Below, in pieces: positions 29,510-37,834 of a stretch of DNA of 64,000 bases (position 1 is its first letter; every line of letters starts with the position of its first letter). The DNA lies in assembly GCA_947374865.1 (NCBI GenBank), contig CANCDR010000002.1, positions 242,773 through 306,772 of the forward strand, read 5' to 3'. Under the pieces are notes generated by a model that searched no databases, was not told the DNA's origin, and saw nothing but the letters and a program-made list of their open reading frames with translations. Source of the DNA: Oxalobacteraceae bacterium. GTDB taxonomy: Bacteria > Pseudomonadota > Gammaproteobacteria > Burkholderiales > Burkholderiaceae_D. A program made the position numbers and the translations under genes.

Positions 29510-30414
29510 TCGGCACACCCATTAAGTATTACCGGGTCGAGCACGACACCCATTATCGCTACCAATACAAGGTCTCACTGTCGCAGCAGCTGCTGCATCT
29601 GGCACCGCGCAGCTTTGATTACCAGACCTGTCTGGCGCAGCACATCGACATTCAGCCGGTATCGGCTGACTGGGTTGAGCGCAGCGATTATTTTGGTAAC
29701 CCGACCCGTCATGTCACCCTCACCACCATGCATAACACGCTCACGGTGAAGGCGTATTCGACGGTCGCGCTGAGTGCGCGTCCGACGATTCAGGCACTGC
29801 GTCATTCGGCGCCCTGGGACGTACTGCATGACGCGCTGCTGCGTACCGACTTGGCGACGACCTCAGCGCCGTTTCACTTTCTGTATGAATCACCCCACAT
29901 CAGCCTGAGCGCCGCACTGCGGGCGTATGCGCAGCCCTGCTTTAGCCCGGGGCGCGCCTTGCTGGAGGCCACGCTGGCACTGACCGAACAGATTTACCGC
30001 GACTTTGAATTTGATCCAACGGCGACCACGATCGCCACGCCACTCTCGGAAGTCATGCGCGGGCGGCGTGGTGTGTGCCAAGACTTTGCCCATTTGATGA
30101 TTGGCTGTCTGCGCAGCCTGGGCCTGGCCTGTCGCTACGTGAGCGGTTATCTGCTCACCACCCCGCCACCCGGCCAGCCACGGCTGATCGGCGCAGACGC
30201 CTCGCATGCCTGGGTATCGGTGTTTGCCCCGGATATTGGCTGGGTCGACTTTGATCCGACCAATTGTTGCCTGGTACAGGATGAGCACATTACCCTTGGC
30301 TGGGGACGCGATTTCAGCGATGTCACCCCGTTGCGCGGCGTGGTTCTGGGCGGTGGCGAGCAGAAGCTGGAAGTCAAGGTCACGGTAACGCCGATCGCGC
30401 CTCCCGCGGCTTAA
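29506..30414 (+). CDS. Transglutaminase-like protein
   Basis: The 302-residue cytoplasmic protein has the bacterial transglutaminase N-terminal beta domain (YRVEHDTHYRYQYKVSLSQQLLHLAPRS in part) followed by the papain-like core. The catalytic Cys is in GRRGVCQDFAHLM, His in ASHAWVSVF and Asp in WVDFDPTN. It may act as a peptidase or amidase on the product of the preceding ligases. The ATGA overlap with the ATP-grasp gene shows translational coupling. It is the last gene of the operon and is a second, stand-alone transglutaminase beside the one fused to DUF2126. Confidence 0.93.
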   Translation: MIGTPIKYYRVEHDTHYRYQYKVSLSQQLLHLAPRSFDYQTCLAQHIDIQPVSADWVERSDYFGNPTRHVTLTTMHNTLTVKAYSTVALSARPTIQALRHSAPWDVLHDALLRTDLATTSAPFHFLYESPHISLSAALRAYAQPCFSPGRALLEATLALTEQIYRDFEFDPTATTIATPLSEVMRGRRGVCQDFAHLMIGCLRSLGLACRYVSGYLLTTPPPGQPRLIGADASHAWVSVFAPDIGWVDFDPTNCCLVQDEHITLGWGRDFSDVTPLRGVVLGGGEQKLEVKVTVTPIAPPAA

Positions 30415-30425
30415 GCAAGGGCTGA

Positions 30426-30440
30426 CGGCATTCCGCTTGC
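30426..30440 (+). promoter_or_regulatory. Possible sigma-54 promoter before the FliL-like gene
   Basis: CGGCAT, five bases and TTGC match the sigma-54 consensus TGGCAC-N5-TTGC in the essential GG and GC and in spacing, with the first base different. Transcription would start near 30451, 58 bp before the gene. The motif is short enough to occur by chance. Confidence 0.35.
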
Positions 30441-30450
30441 GAAAGCAAGC
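30435..30450 (+). other. GAAA-tetraloop hairpin
   Basis: GCTTGC and GCAAGC form a perfect 6-bp stem closed by a GAAA loop, 20 bp after the transglutaminase stop. No T-tract follows, so it is not a clear terminator; it could stabilise the 3' end of the operon mRNA. Confidence 0.45.
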
Positions 30451-30508
30451 ACGCGTCGATTACACTAGGGAATATTCCTAAACGGAAACTTAACCAAGCC
30501 GACTACCT

Positions 30509-30919
30509 ATGCGTTTCTTCCAAAATTTGCTCGTTCTGCTGTCCCTGTTCATCGTCTCGCTGAGCGTATGCGCCCCTGCGCATGCCAATTCCGGCGGCGA
30601 AGCCAAGGAAGGCGTGGTGCCCTTTACCCGACTTGACCCCTTTACGGTCAATCTGGTCGGCATGCAGCATGTGCTGCAAATCGTCGTCACGCTCAAGTCG
30701 ACCAAGCCGGGCGTGGGCGCCAAGATCAAAACTTATATGCCGATCATTCGCCACAATCTGATTCTTTTGTTTACCAGCAAAGCTGATACCGACATCAATA
30801 CCACCGAAGGTAAGCAGATGTTGATGGACGATGTGATGGACGAGGTCAATAAGGTCATCAAACTGGATGACAAAAAAGGCGTCACCGATACTTTTTTTGA
30901 ATCGTTTATTATTCAGTAA
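30509..30919 (+). CDS. FliL-like exported protein, orphan
   Basis: The 136-residue protein resembles the flagellar basal-body protein FliL, which sits at the stator and affects torque. The N-terminus is a hydrophobic segment ending APAHA-NSGGEAKEG, which looks more like a cleaved signal peptide than the FliL membrane anchor. The body has FTRLDPFTVNLVG, LQIVVTLKSTK and a C-terminal TDTFFESFIIQ, as in FliL, where the last residues read like vYFTEFVVQ. It is not in a flagellar operon; fliT and the PilZ gene are nearby but not adjacent. A paralogue with a non-flagellar role is possible. Confidence 0.75.
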   Translation: MRFFQNLLVLLSLFIVSLSVCAPAHANSGGEAKEGVVPFTRLDPFTVNLVGMQHVLQIVVTLKSTKPGVGAKIKTYMPIIRHNLILLFTSKADTDINTTEGKQMLMDDVMDEVNKVIKLDDKKGVTDTFFESFIIQ

Positions 30920-30966
30920 GCCTGAAGCAGTGCGCGCCGACGTGCACTGCAAATCGCTGGCCGATT

Positions 30967-31545
30967 TTAGCGACGGCCCTGTTTTTGCAAGCTGTAAAAG
31001 CAGCGGCCACAAAGCTGGCGATAGCGATCATTCCCGCCAATTTCTACCTGCGCACCATCTCTCACCATACCGCCCTGTGCATCGACACGCATATTCATGG
31101 TCGCCTTCTTGCCGCAGGTGCAGATCGTTTTGAGTTCTTCGATTTCTTCGGCCAGCGTCAGTAAGGTCGCCGCGCCGGGAAAAGCATCACCGCGAAAATC
31201 CGAACGTAGTCCGTAGCAGATCACCGGCACACCCTCCACCTGGGCCAGATGATGCAGCTGGCGTACCTGGATTGGCGTAAGAAATTGTGCCTCATCGATC
31301 AGCACGCAGGCGACCGGGCCCTGCTGCGCATGGTCAGCCAAAAAATCAAAGTCGTCATCGAAGGCATTCGCCTCACGCTGCGGGCCCAAGCGCGACGTCA
31401 CGCGGCCGCTACCGTAACGATCATCGAGTCGCGCAGTGTAAAGTCGGACCTTTTTTTGATTTTCTTCGTAATTGTGCGCGACCTGAATCAGGGCGGTGGA
31501 TTTACCCGCATTCATTGCCGAATAACGAAAATACAACTTCGCCAT
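30967..31545 (-). CDS. tdk: Thymidine kinase
   Basis: The 192-residue cytosolic type II thymidine kinase makes dTMP from thymidine and ATP. It has the P-loop (RYSAMNAGKSTALIQVAHNYEE in part), the lid and Walker B region CVLIDEAQFLTP, the lasso-like segment YGLRSDFRGDAFPGA and structural zinc cysteines (TICTCGKKA, and CGRCF near the C-terminus). Length is normal. It converges with the FliL-like gene, from which 47 bp separate it. Confidence 0.97.
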   Translation of the reverse strand: MAKLYFRYSAMNAGKSTALIQVAHNYEENQKKVRLYTARLDDRYGSGRVTSRLGPQREANAFDDDFDFLADHAQQGPVACVLIDEAQFLTPIQVRQLHHLAQVEGVPVICYGLRSDFRGDAFPGAATLLTLAEEIEELKTICTCGKKATMNMRVDAQGGMVRDGAQVEIGGNDRYRQLCGRCFYSLQKQGRR

Positions 31546-31711
31546 CTGTGTTCTCTCGTGTGAATGATAAAGCGCCTATTATCATGTATTTTCAGGCCTG
31601 CTTAGTGCGACGACTCGGCAAATGGGCAATGCGCTTCGAAGTCATGCCGCGTTCAGGGTAAGATCGGGCCAGACTTTTTTTATTTGATTCACTTTTTGAA
31701 AGACCAATGCC

Positions 31712-32161
31712 ATGCTGCGTTCCCTTCTTATTGCTACCCTGCTCCTGACTGGCTTAACCAGTTTTCCATCCCACGCCGCCGATGCACCGGCGGTCGTTCC
31801 ACCCTTCGAAGAGCTGCAAAATCTGATCAAGCGCGACAAACTCATCGGCAAAGGCGACGAAGCCCAAGCCGGCAAAAATGTCGAAGTACACTACACCGGC
31901 TGGCTGTACGACGCCAAAGCCGCCCAGTTACACGGCAAACAATTTGACAGCTCCGTGGGCCGCTCACCGTTTACCTTCCGTCTCGGAGCAGGCAATGTCA
32001 TCAAGGGCTGGGACCAGGGCGTAGTCGGCATGAAAGTCGGCGGTAAGCGCACCCTGATCATCCCGGGTTACCTGGCCTACGGTAACCGCGGTGCAGGCGG
32101 CGGTGTGATTCCGCCAGATGCCATTCTGGTGTTTGATGTCGAATTATTAAAGGTCAAATAA
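31712..32161 (+). CDS. Exported FKBP-type peptidyl-prolyl isomerase
   Basis: The 149-residue protein has an N-terminal signal peptide (LLIATLLLTGLTSFPSHA-ADAP) and one FKBP domain. Domain marks are VEVHYTGWLYDAKAAQLHGKQFDSS in part, FRLGAGNVIKGWDQGVVGMKVGGKRTL in part, and GVIPPDAILVFDVELL at the end. It should catalyse prolyl cis-trans isomerisation in the periplasm. It is shorter than E. coli FkpA and lacks its dimerisation domain. It is a single gene between convergent or divergent neighbours. Confidence 0.95.
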   Translation: MLRSLLIATLLLTGLTSFPSHAADAPAVVPPFEELQNLIKRDKLIGKGDEAQAGKNVEVHYTGWLYDAKAAQLHGKQFDSSVGRSPFTFRLGAGNVIKGWDQGVVGMKVGGKRTLIIPGYLAYGNRGAGGGVIPPDAILVFDVELLKVK

Positions 32162-32378
32162 GGCACAAAGGAGGGGGAAAGTTCTTCTTTCCAGCAGGGC
32201 GGGCCGAATGCACCACCAAATGTACCGTTATTAAAATTACTTATGGTAGTATTTTATTTGACGATCAATTACCGCAGCGAAAATGTAACGCGATGGTGCA
32301 TTCCTCCCCTGTGAAAGTCAGATGCGCGGGGGCATATCGACCGTATTTCATGGCTTCGGCCCAGAAAAAAGGGACATT

Positions 32379-33116
32379 ATGTCGGCTCCGAAAGACCTCT
32401 CACGTTCGGCACCTCAGCCTATCGCCCAACTGAAAAATCATCAGGCAATAAGTCAATTTTCTGACATGCACCTCAAACCAGGTCAACGCATTCAGCTCCA
32501 GTCGAGCTTTTCAGGCGACGTTGAACGGCACATCGTCCATTACATTGGCTGCCTGAATAGCGTCAGCTTCCTGGTAACGCCCATTATGGTCAAGGGCCAG
32601 CGCCTAGAGTTACTCGAGAATGAAAAATTTATTGCCCGCATATTGACCAATCAAAAGGTCTTTGGCTTTTCTACCCATATGCTGCGCAAATGCGATCTGC
32701 CCTCGCCTTATCTGCACATGTCATTACCGTCGGAGATTCAGGGATCGCTCCTGCGCCAGTCACCACGACTCAAGATCGATCTTTTCGGCAGCGCCAAAAA
32801 AAATCGTCATGCGGAGGAAAGTCAGACTGTGCAGATTGTGAATATCAGTTTGCAGGGCGCGCTCATCAAGGCATCCGAGGCCATCCATCGGGACGGCGAA
32901 CAGATTATTCTTTATTTTCAATTAAAATTGAATGGCAATGACTTCCCCTTCGAAGTGGCCGCGACCATCCGCAACACCACAGAAGAATCACGCAGTACCA
33001 ACGCGAACGGCGTCACGCACGGACTCGAATTTGTCGACCTCGATGAGACCTGTTCTATCAATCTCAAAAACGCCATCTATCAGCAAATCGTTGAATACCC
33101 CGACTCGCTAATGTAG
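32379..33116 (+). CDS. PilZ-domain protein, YcgR-like flagellar brake
   Basis: The protein is 245 residues from the ATG at 32379, chosen because AAGGGA lies just upstream; the frame is open to an ATG at 32322 without a ribosome site. The N-terminal YcgR-like beta domain (LKPGQRIQLQSSFSG, then YIGCLNSVSFLVTPIM) is followed by a PilZ domain with the c-di-GMP motifs RQSPR and NISLQGA. Such proteins bind c-di-GMP and slow the flagellar motor or regulate other surface functions. It fits with the c-di-GMP phosphodiesterase and the stray flagellar genes in the window. It is monocistronic. Confidence 0.85.
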   Translation: MSAPKDLSRSAPQPIAQLKNHQAISQFSDMHLKPGQRIQLQSSFSGDVERHIVHYIGCLNSVSFLVTPIMVKGQRLELLENEKFIARILTNQKVFGFSTHMLRKCDLPSPYLHMSLPSEIQGSLLRQSPRLKIDLFGSAKKNRHAEESQTVQIVNISLQGALIKASEAIHRDGEQIILYFQLKLNGNDFPFEVAATIRNTTEESRSTNANGVTHGLEFVDLDETCSINLKNAIYQQIVEYPDSLM

Positions 33117-33182
33117 GCAACTTTGTATCACTCCCGGTACTGCCAAGCTACCTAGGACAGGCAGCCCTTCGCTTTCTAAAGC

Positions 33183-33584
33183 TTATTGTGGATGCGCCTG
33201 ATCCCAGGCGCGTTTTTGTTTTTCCGTCATGCGTTTGCCGATGATGGTGATGGAGGGGATGCGTTCGTTTGCGGCGGACTCGGCCTTTGTGGCGCCAACA
33301 TTCGCCGTACTGAGGTTCGCCGCACCGGCAGAGGCAATGAGGGTAGAAGCTGGGGGAGATACATGCGCAGATGCGGGCACCGATGCTGCCAAAGGCAGAC
33401 TGCGCGCCGCGGGTACAGATACGGCGCTGCTTTCGAGAGCGAACACGGGATGACTGAAGAAACTCAGGCCGGCAAGCGCTAAGGCGGCACCTTGGAAGAA
33501 CGTCCGTGGACCGCGTTTGGCGGCAAAAGAAAAAGACTGCAGGGGAAGGAAACGGCAGAGACTGAAAACATCGACGAGGGACAT
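33183..33584 (-). CDS. Small unknown secreted protein, Ala/Ser-rich
   Basis: The protein is 133 residues from the ATG at 33584, which has GGAG 8 bp upstream. The N-terminus carries basic residues and then a hydrophobic segment (GAALALAGLSFFSHPVFA-LESS) that looks like a signal peptide preceded by an unusually long lead. The middle is Ala/Ser/Pro-rich and low in complexity. The C-terminus is a compact charged tail, ITIIGKRMTEKQKRAWDQAHP, that may be the functional part. I do not recognise the family. The ribosome site and signal peptide support a real gene. Confidence 0.6.
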   Translation of the reverse strand: MSLVDVFSLCRFLPLQSFSFAAKRGPRTFFQGAALALAGLSFFSHPVFALESSAVSVPAARSLPLAASVPASAHVSPPASTLIASAGAANLSTANVGATKAESAANERIPSITIIGKRMTEKQKRAWDQAHPQ

Positions 33585-33691
33585 GTTACTCTCCAAAGAA
33601 AAAATTATTTAAATAACAATTTGTACTTAGAGAGTAGTAATTTTTTAGCAAGATTACAAGTTCAAGTGTTCACCTCCAGTAAATAAATCAA

Positions 33692-33967
33692 CTAGTGTTG
33701 GGTATCCGATGCACCTGAACTCGCAGGTGCAACACGTAGGCGCTCGAACAGCGCATTGGCCTCCAGGCAGGCATCATATTCGCGCCAACCCTTGAGATAA
33801 ATCATGGCGCCGACAGTGGCTAAAAATGCGAAGTCCTCTTCCGAGACACAGGCTTCGATATGCACTAAAAATTCAGCAAATGCATCGACGACATCTTCGA
33901 TGCCCATCACATCTTCGAGCTTAACGGCCAGATGACGCATGACGGTAATGGCTTCTTCCTTTTCCAT
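33692..33967 (-). CDS. Small unknown acidic helical protein
   Basis: The 91-residue protein has no recognised domain. It is acidic and mostly predicted helical (EAITVMRHLAVKLEDVMG, EDVVDAFAEFLVHIEACV, FAFLATVGAMIYLKGWREYDACLEANALF), with no signal peptide. A strong ribosome site (AAGGAGCG) lies 4-11 bp before the ATG. It is monocistronic, with no functional hint from its neighbours. Confidence 0.65.
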   Translation of the reverse strand: MEKEEAITVMRHLAVKLEDVMGIEDVVDAFAEFLVHIEACVSEEDFAFLATVGAMIYLKGWREYDACLEANALFERLRVAPASSGASDTQH

Positions 33968-34174
33968 CGAACGCTCCTTGAATTCAGAAGTTCATTCTCG
34001 GCTGCGGTGGTAGGAAATGAAATGCCAGAAAGGAAAAAAATGCAGGAGTGGAAAAAATTCAGTACGCAAACGTCGTAATCCAGCGACATATCCAATATAG
34101 TCAGCGTCCGCTAAAAATCGTCCATGAAGATGGCGTACGTTTGGACATCACGTTTAAAAAAATCCTATGGCCGA

Positions 34175-35182
34175 CTATGGCAACGCATCCGCCGATCCAT
34201 CCATTGTCCTATGCGGAGACTGGGCTAACTGACGCAATACGTGCGCGGCGGCTACCAAACCGAAGCTGGCTGTCACGACCACCGCCGAACCATAGCCCGC
34301 GCAGTTGAGACCACTCACACCGGTCGTTGAACGCTGTTGCACATCAACGGCACAGCTTGGCGCATCGTTGGCTGCATTGGCTGCATTGGCTGCATTGGCT
34401 GCATTGGCTGCATTATCCTTGTAGTCGATTGCATTACCGGCACGACGGTCAGCGGTACCATCATCAGCCTCAATATCAGGCAGGCGCAAAGCCTCGGTCG
34501 AAAACACCGCATCAATATGAAATTTGTTTTTCGTACCGCGGGGAAAACCATGTTCAGAACGTAGGCGTTTGCGCACCTTGGCCAGCAGGGGTTCCTGTTC
34601 TGTCCGGCACAGATCGCGAATTTCAATTTTGGTCGGATCGATTTGTCCACCCGCGCTGCCCAGTGTAACGAGCCGTAGTCCGTGCCGCCGGCAGTAAGCA
34701 ATCAGCGCGACCTTGGCACGCACATCGTCGATGGCATCGATAATGTAATCAAAATTACCCAGACCGATCATCGACTCGAGATTATCGGCGGTGATGAAAT
34801 CTTCGATTTCGGTGACCCGACAAAAAGGATTAATTTGCAAAATACGTTCATGCAGGGCCGTCACCTTGGCCTGACCGAGGGTGGCGCTGAGTGCATGAAT
34901 TTGCCGGTTCACATTCGATTCGGCCAGATTATCAAGGTCAATTAAGGTCATGTGGCCAATAGCGCTGCGGGCCAGCGCCTCCACCGCCCAGGATCCAACA
35001 CCCCCCACACCAATCACGCAAATATGCGCACGGGAAAAGCGTTCCAGCGCTGCTGCGCCGTACAAACGGGCAATACCGCCAAATCGACGCGCATGATCGG
35101 CATCTACCGGCGGCTGCTGGGCATGCACACCTGAAGGGGATGCGGAGGACAAAGTGTGCGGTAGTTGGGAGAACTTATTCAT
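34175..35182 (-). CDS. tcdA: tRNA threonylcarbamoyladenosine dehydratase (TcdA)
   Basis: The 335-residue ThiF/MoeB-like ATP-dependent enzyme cyclises t6A37 to ct6A in tRNAs. It has RFGGIARLYGAAALERF at the start, the nucleotide loop GVGGVGSWAVEALARSAIG with LIDLDNLAESNVNRQ, and DYIIDAIDDVRAKVALIAYCRR, all typical of TcdA/CsdL. Between the two C-terminal parts lies a low-complexity insert made of repeated Asn-Ala-Ala, encoded by a 9-bp tandem repeat. The insert is not usual for the family and sits near DYKDN. The chain is ~60 residues longer than E. coli TcdA, partly because of this and an N-terminal extension. Confidence 0.94.
   Translation of the reverse strand: MNKFSQLPHTLSSASPSGVHAQQPPVDADHARRFGGIARLYGAAALERFSRAHICVIGVGGVGSWAVEALARSAIGHMTLIDLDNLAESNVNRQIHALSATLGQAKVTALHERILQINPFCRVTEIEDFITADNLESMIGLGNFDYIIDAIDDVRAKVALIAYCRRHGLRLVTLGSAGGQIDPTKIEIRDLCRTEQEPLLAKVRKRLRSEHGFPRGTKNKFHIDAVFSTEALRLPDIEADDGTADRRAGNAIDYKDNAANAANAANAANAANDAPSCAVDVQQRSTTGVSGLNCAGYGSAVVVTASFGLVAAAHVLRQLAQSPHRTMDGSADALP
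34368..34412 (-). repeat. Five perfect 9-bp tandem repeats inside tcdA
   Basis: The unit TTGGCTGCA (plus strand) occurs five times in a row without change. On the coding strand it encodes repeated Asn-Ala-Ala. Changes in copy number would add or remove three residues without breaking the frame. Confidence 0.95.
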
Positions 35183-35270
35183 GCGGCTATTTTAACTGAG
35201 CCCGGGGGAGCGCGTTTTGCTCTAAAATGAAACTATTCTTTAATGCATTTTTTTGTGATTTGTTCTCCCC

Positions 35271-36443
35271 GTGCGGCAAGCATCCCCTCTGATTCCCCTG
35301 ATCCTGACCACCATAACGGCGCACGTCGCCTTGGCGGGCGCACGCGTGACGACCTCACTGTATGCGATTTCACTGCAGGCGTCGGAATTCTCGATCGGGA
35401 TTTTGATCGCCCTGTTCGCGCTGTTCCCGATGTTGTTTGCCGTTCAGGTTGGCCGTTGGGCGGACCGGATCGGGCTTGCGCGTCCTATGCGTTTAGGCTG
35501 CATCGTCATGGGGCTTGGCTGTCTCATTCCTAGTGTAATCGGCGGACTGGGGGTGCTGTACTTTTCGGTGCTGTTGATCGGCCTGGGTTTTCTGTCGATT
35601 CATATCTCGATCCAGCATGCTGTCGGTGCCTTATCGACGGTGAGTACGCGCGCCAAGAGTTTTAGCTGGCTCGCCCTGGGCTATTCCACCTCCAGCTTCA
35701 TCGGCCCGATCGCGGCGGGCTACCTGATCGAAAATACCAACCACAATATCGCCTATGCGGTCTTCACCTGCTTTGTTATGCTGTCATTCGGCTTCATGAT
35801 GTCGGGCAGGCTGCGTCATCTAGTGATACACCAGCCCGAGCCGGAAGTGACCGACGTCGGTAAGCAGAGTTTTCTTGATCTGCTGAGCAAACCTGAACTA
35901 CGACGCGTGTACGTCGTCAGTATTTGCCTCACCGCCGCCTGGGATCTATTTTTGTTTGTCATGCCGATTCATTGCTCGCATCTGGGCATGTCGGCCTCGT
36001 CGATTGGCTGGATTCTCGGCTGTTTTTCGGCTGCAACCTTTGTGGTGCGACTGGCGATGCACTGGATTTCACGGCATTTTTCAGAGTGGCAGATTTTGAC
36101 CTCGGGACTGATCGTGGTGGTGATTTGTTATTTACTGTTTCCCTTCATGACCTCGACCTGGAGCTTGATCGGTGTGACGACGGTATTAGGTCTGGCGCTT
36201 GGATCAGGACAGCCGAATGTGCTGGCGCTACTGCATGAGAATTCGCCTCCGGGACGGGCCGGCGAAGCAGTCGGCGTACGGGTCACGATCGGTAATGCAA
36301 CACAAGTTGTTTTACCGCTCGCCTTTGGCGCGGTCGGTGCCACACTGGGCTTATTTCCGGTATTCTGGGCCATGGCAGCGCTGATGAGTCTGGGGGTACC
36401 ACTGGCATGGAGCAAGGCAAACGAAAAGTCAGCACCGCACTAA
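35271..36443 (+). CDS. MFS transporter of unknown substrate
   Basis: The 390-residue protein has about 12 membrane helices. The MFS loop 2-3 motif reads GRWADRIGLARPM, and the second half has GLALGSGQPNVLALLHENSPPGRAGEAVGVR in part (GEAVGVRVTIGN), which is typical of small drug- or sugar-type MFS exporters. The start is a GTG at 35271; no ATG fits, and no strong ribosome site is seen. It is divergent from tcdA. The substrate cannot be predicted. Confidence 0.85.
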   Translation: MRQASPLIPLILTTITAHVALAGARVTTSLYAISLQASEFSIGILIALFALFPMLFAVQVGRWADRIGLARPMRLGCIVMGLGCLIPSVIGGLGVLYFSVLLIGLGFLSIHISIQHAVGALSTVSTRAKSFSWLALGYSTSSFIGPIAAGYLIENTNHNIAYAVFTCFVMLSFGFMMSGRLRHLVIHQPEPEVTDVGKQSFLDLLSKPELRRVYVVSICLTAAWDLFLFVMPIHCSHLGMSASSIGWILGCFSAATFVVRLAMHWISRHFSEWQILTSGLIVVVICYLLFPFMTSTWSLIGVTTVLGLALGSGQPNVLALLHENSPPGRAGEAVGVRVTIGNATQVVLPLAFGAVGATLGLFPVFWAMAALMSLGVPLAWSKANEKSAPH

Positions 36444-36509
36444 GCTGTCACTAAGCAGCCACTAAGCTGTTCTGCAGTAGCTTCATTCACCCGCTTTAAT
36501 GGAAATAAG

Positions 36510-37145
36510 ATGACCCTCGCCGACCTGCGCAAAGAATACCGTCACGCCAGCCTGAACGACGCTGATCTAATCGGCGATCCGATCAGCCAGTTTTCACGTT
36601 GGCTGGACGAGGCGATCAAGGCCGAACTTGCCGAACCCAATGCCATGAGCGTGGCCACCGTGGATGCTGACGGCCGGCCTTCTTCACGTATCGTGCTCAT
36701 CAAGGGCACCGATCAACGTGGCTTTATCTGGTACACCAACTATGCCAGCCGCAAGGGACAAGAACTGGCGCATAACCCACATGCAGCTTTGCTGTTCCAC
36801 TGGACCGAGCTGGAACGCCAGGTACGCATTGAGGGCCGTGTTGAGCAGCTCAGCGCGGAAGAAAACGATCAGTATTTTCACAGCCGTCCGCTGGGCAGTC
36901 GCTTAGGCGCGCTGGCTTCGCAGCAAAGTCAGCCAATCGACAGCCGTGCAGCGCTCGAGGCACAGTTCGACGAAGCCGAGCGGCTCCACGGTACGGCACC
37001 GGCCAGGCCTGCGCATTGGGGCGGCTACCTGTTACGTCCGCAGCGGATTGAATTTTGGCAGGGCAGACCCTCGCGACTGCACGACCGGCTGGTGTTTATT
37101 TTGCAGGCCGATGGTCATTGGCAGCAGCAACGACTACAGCCATAG
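36510..37145 (+). CDS. pdxH: Pyridoxamine 5'-phosphate oxidase
   Basis: The 211-residue FMN enzyme oxidises pyridoxine or pyridoxamine 5'-phosphate to PLP. It has the N-terminal [38 protein letters not shown], the FMN region [16 protein letters not shown], and the C-terminal [28 protein letters not shown] in part. The last residues ([18 protein letters not shown]) end in RLxP as in the family. Length is normal. Confidence 0.97.
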   Translation: MTLADLRKEYRHASLNDADLIGDPISQFSRWLDEAIKAELAEPNAMSVATVDADGRPSSRIVLIKGTDQRGFIWYTNYASRKGQELAHNPHAALLFHWTELERQVRIEGRVEQLSAEENDQYFHSRPLGSRLGALASQQSQPIDSRAALEAQFDEAERLHGTAPARPAHWGGYLLRPQRIEFWQGRPSRLHDRLVFILQADGHWQQQRLQP

Positions 37146-37156
37146 TATGTAGGGGA

Positions 37157-37684
37157 TTATTTGGTCTTCGCTGCAAACAGTGCATGCACCTTATCAACTT
37201 TAGGCGCGACCACAAAAGCACAGTAGCCTTGCATGGGATGCTGATTAAAATAATCCTGATGATAATCTTCGGCCTTGTAAAAGATCTGCTGCGGACTGAG
37301 TTCCGTCACGATCGGTGCATCCCACACATTGGCCATCTCGGCGATGACCAAACGCGCGGTCTGTTCCTGTTCGGGACTGGTGAAGTAGACCACTGAACGG
37401 TACTGGGTTCCGCTGTCATTCCCCTGACGATTGAGCGTGGTAGGATCATGCAGCGTAAAAAATATCTCCAGCAGTTCACGATAGCTGATTTGCTCGGCAT
37501 CGAACTGTACCCGCACGACTTCGGCATGACCGGTCGTGCCGGTGCAAATTTGTTCGTAGCTCGGATTGGCATTACGACCGCCCATGTAGCCTGACTCAAC
37601 CAGACTAACACCCTTGAGCTGTTGAAAGACCGCTTCCGTACACCAGAAACATCCGCCACCTAAAATTGCTGTTTGCATCGTCAT
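37157..37684 (-). CDS. msrA: Peptide methionine sulfoxide reductase A
   Basis: The 175-residue enzyme reduces methionine-S-sulfoxide. The catalytic motif GGGCFWCTEAVFQ is at the N-terminus, with YMGGRNANPSYEQICTGTTGHAE in part (SYEQICTGTTGHAEVV), and the end is QGYCAFVVAPKVDKV. The ATG at 37684 with AGGA 8 bp upstream is chosen; the frame is open another 59 codons upstream but without family similarity. It converges with pdxH. Confidence 0.96.
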   Translation of the reverse strand: MTMQTAILGGGCFWCTEAVFQQLKGVSLVESGYMGGRNANPSYEQICTGTTGHAEVVRVQFDAEQISYRELLEIFFTLHDPTTLNRQGNDSGTQYRSVVYFTSPEQEQTARLVIAEMANVWDAPIVTELSPQQIFYKAEDYHQDYFNQHPMQGYCAFVVAPKVDKVHALFAAKTK

Positions 37685-37834
37685 ACGGTTTCCTGTGTTG
37701 ATCTCGTTAGCATGACTGTAGCGCAAAGTCATGCACGCCGCTTGAAATGCCGTGCAGTCTTTTTGACGGCACCTCCGCGACGCGTGCTTTTTCGGCATAA
37801 TAGCGTCCATTCTTATAAGGAAAAACGCGACGCT

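Noticed and set aside
30479..30505. TAAA-N15-GCCG sigma-28-like motif before the FliL-like gene
   Set aside because: Spacing is right, but transcription would begin after the ATG at 30509, and no later start codon fits. The eight fixed bases are expected by chance about twice in a window this size.
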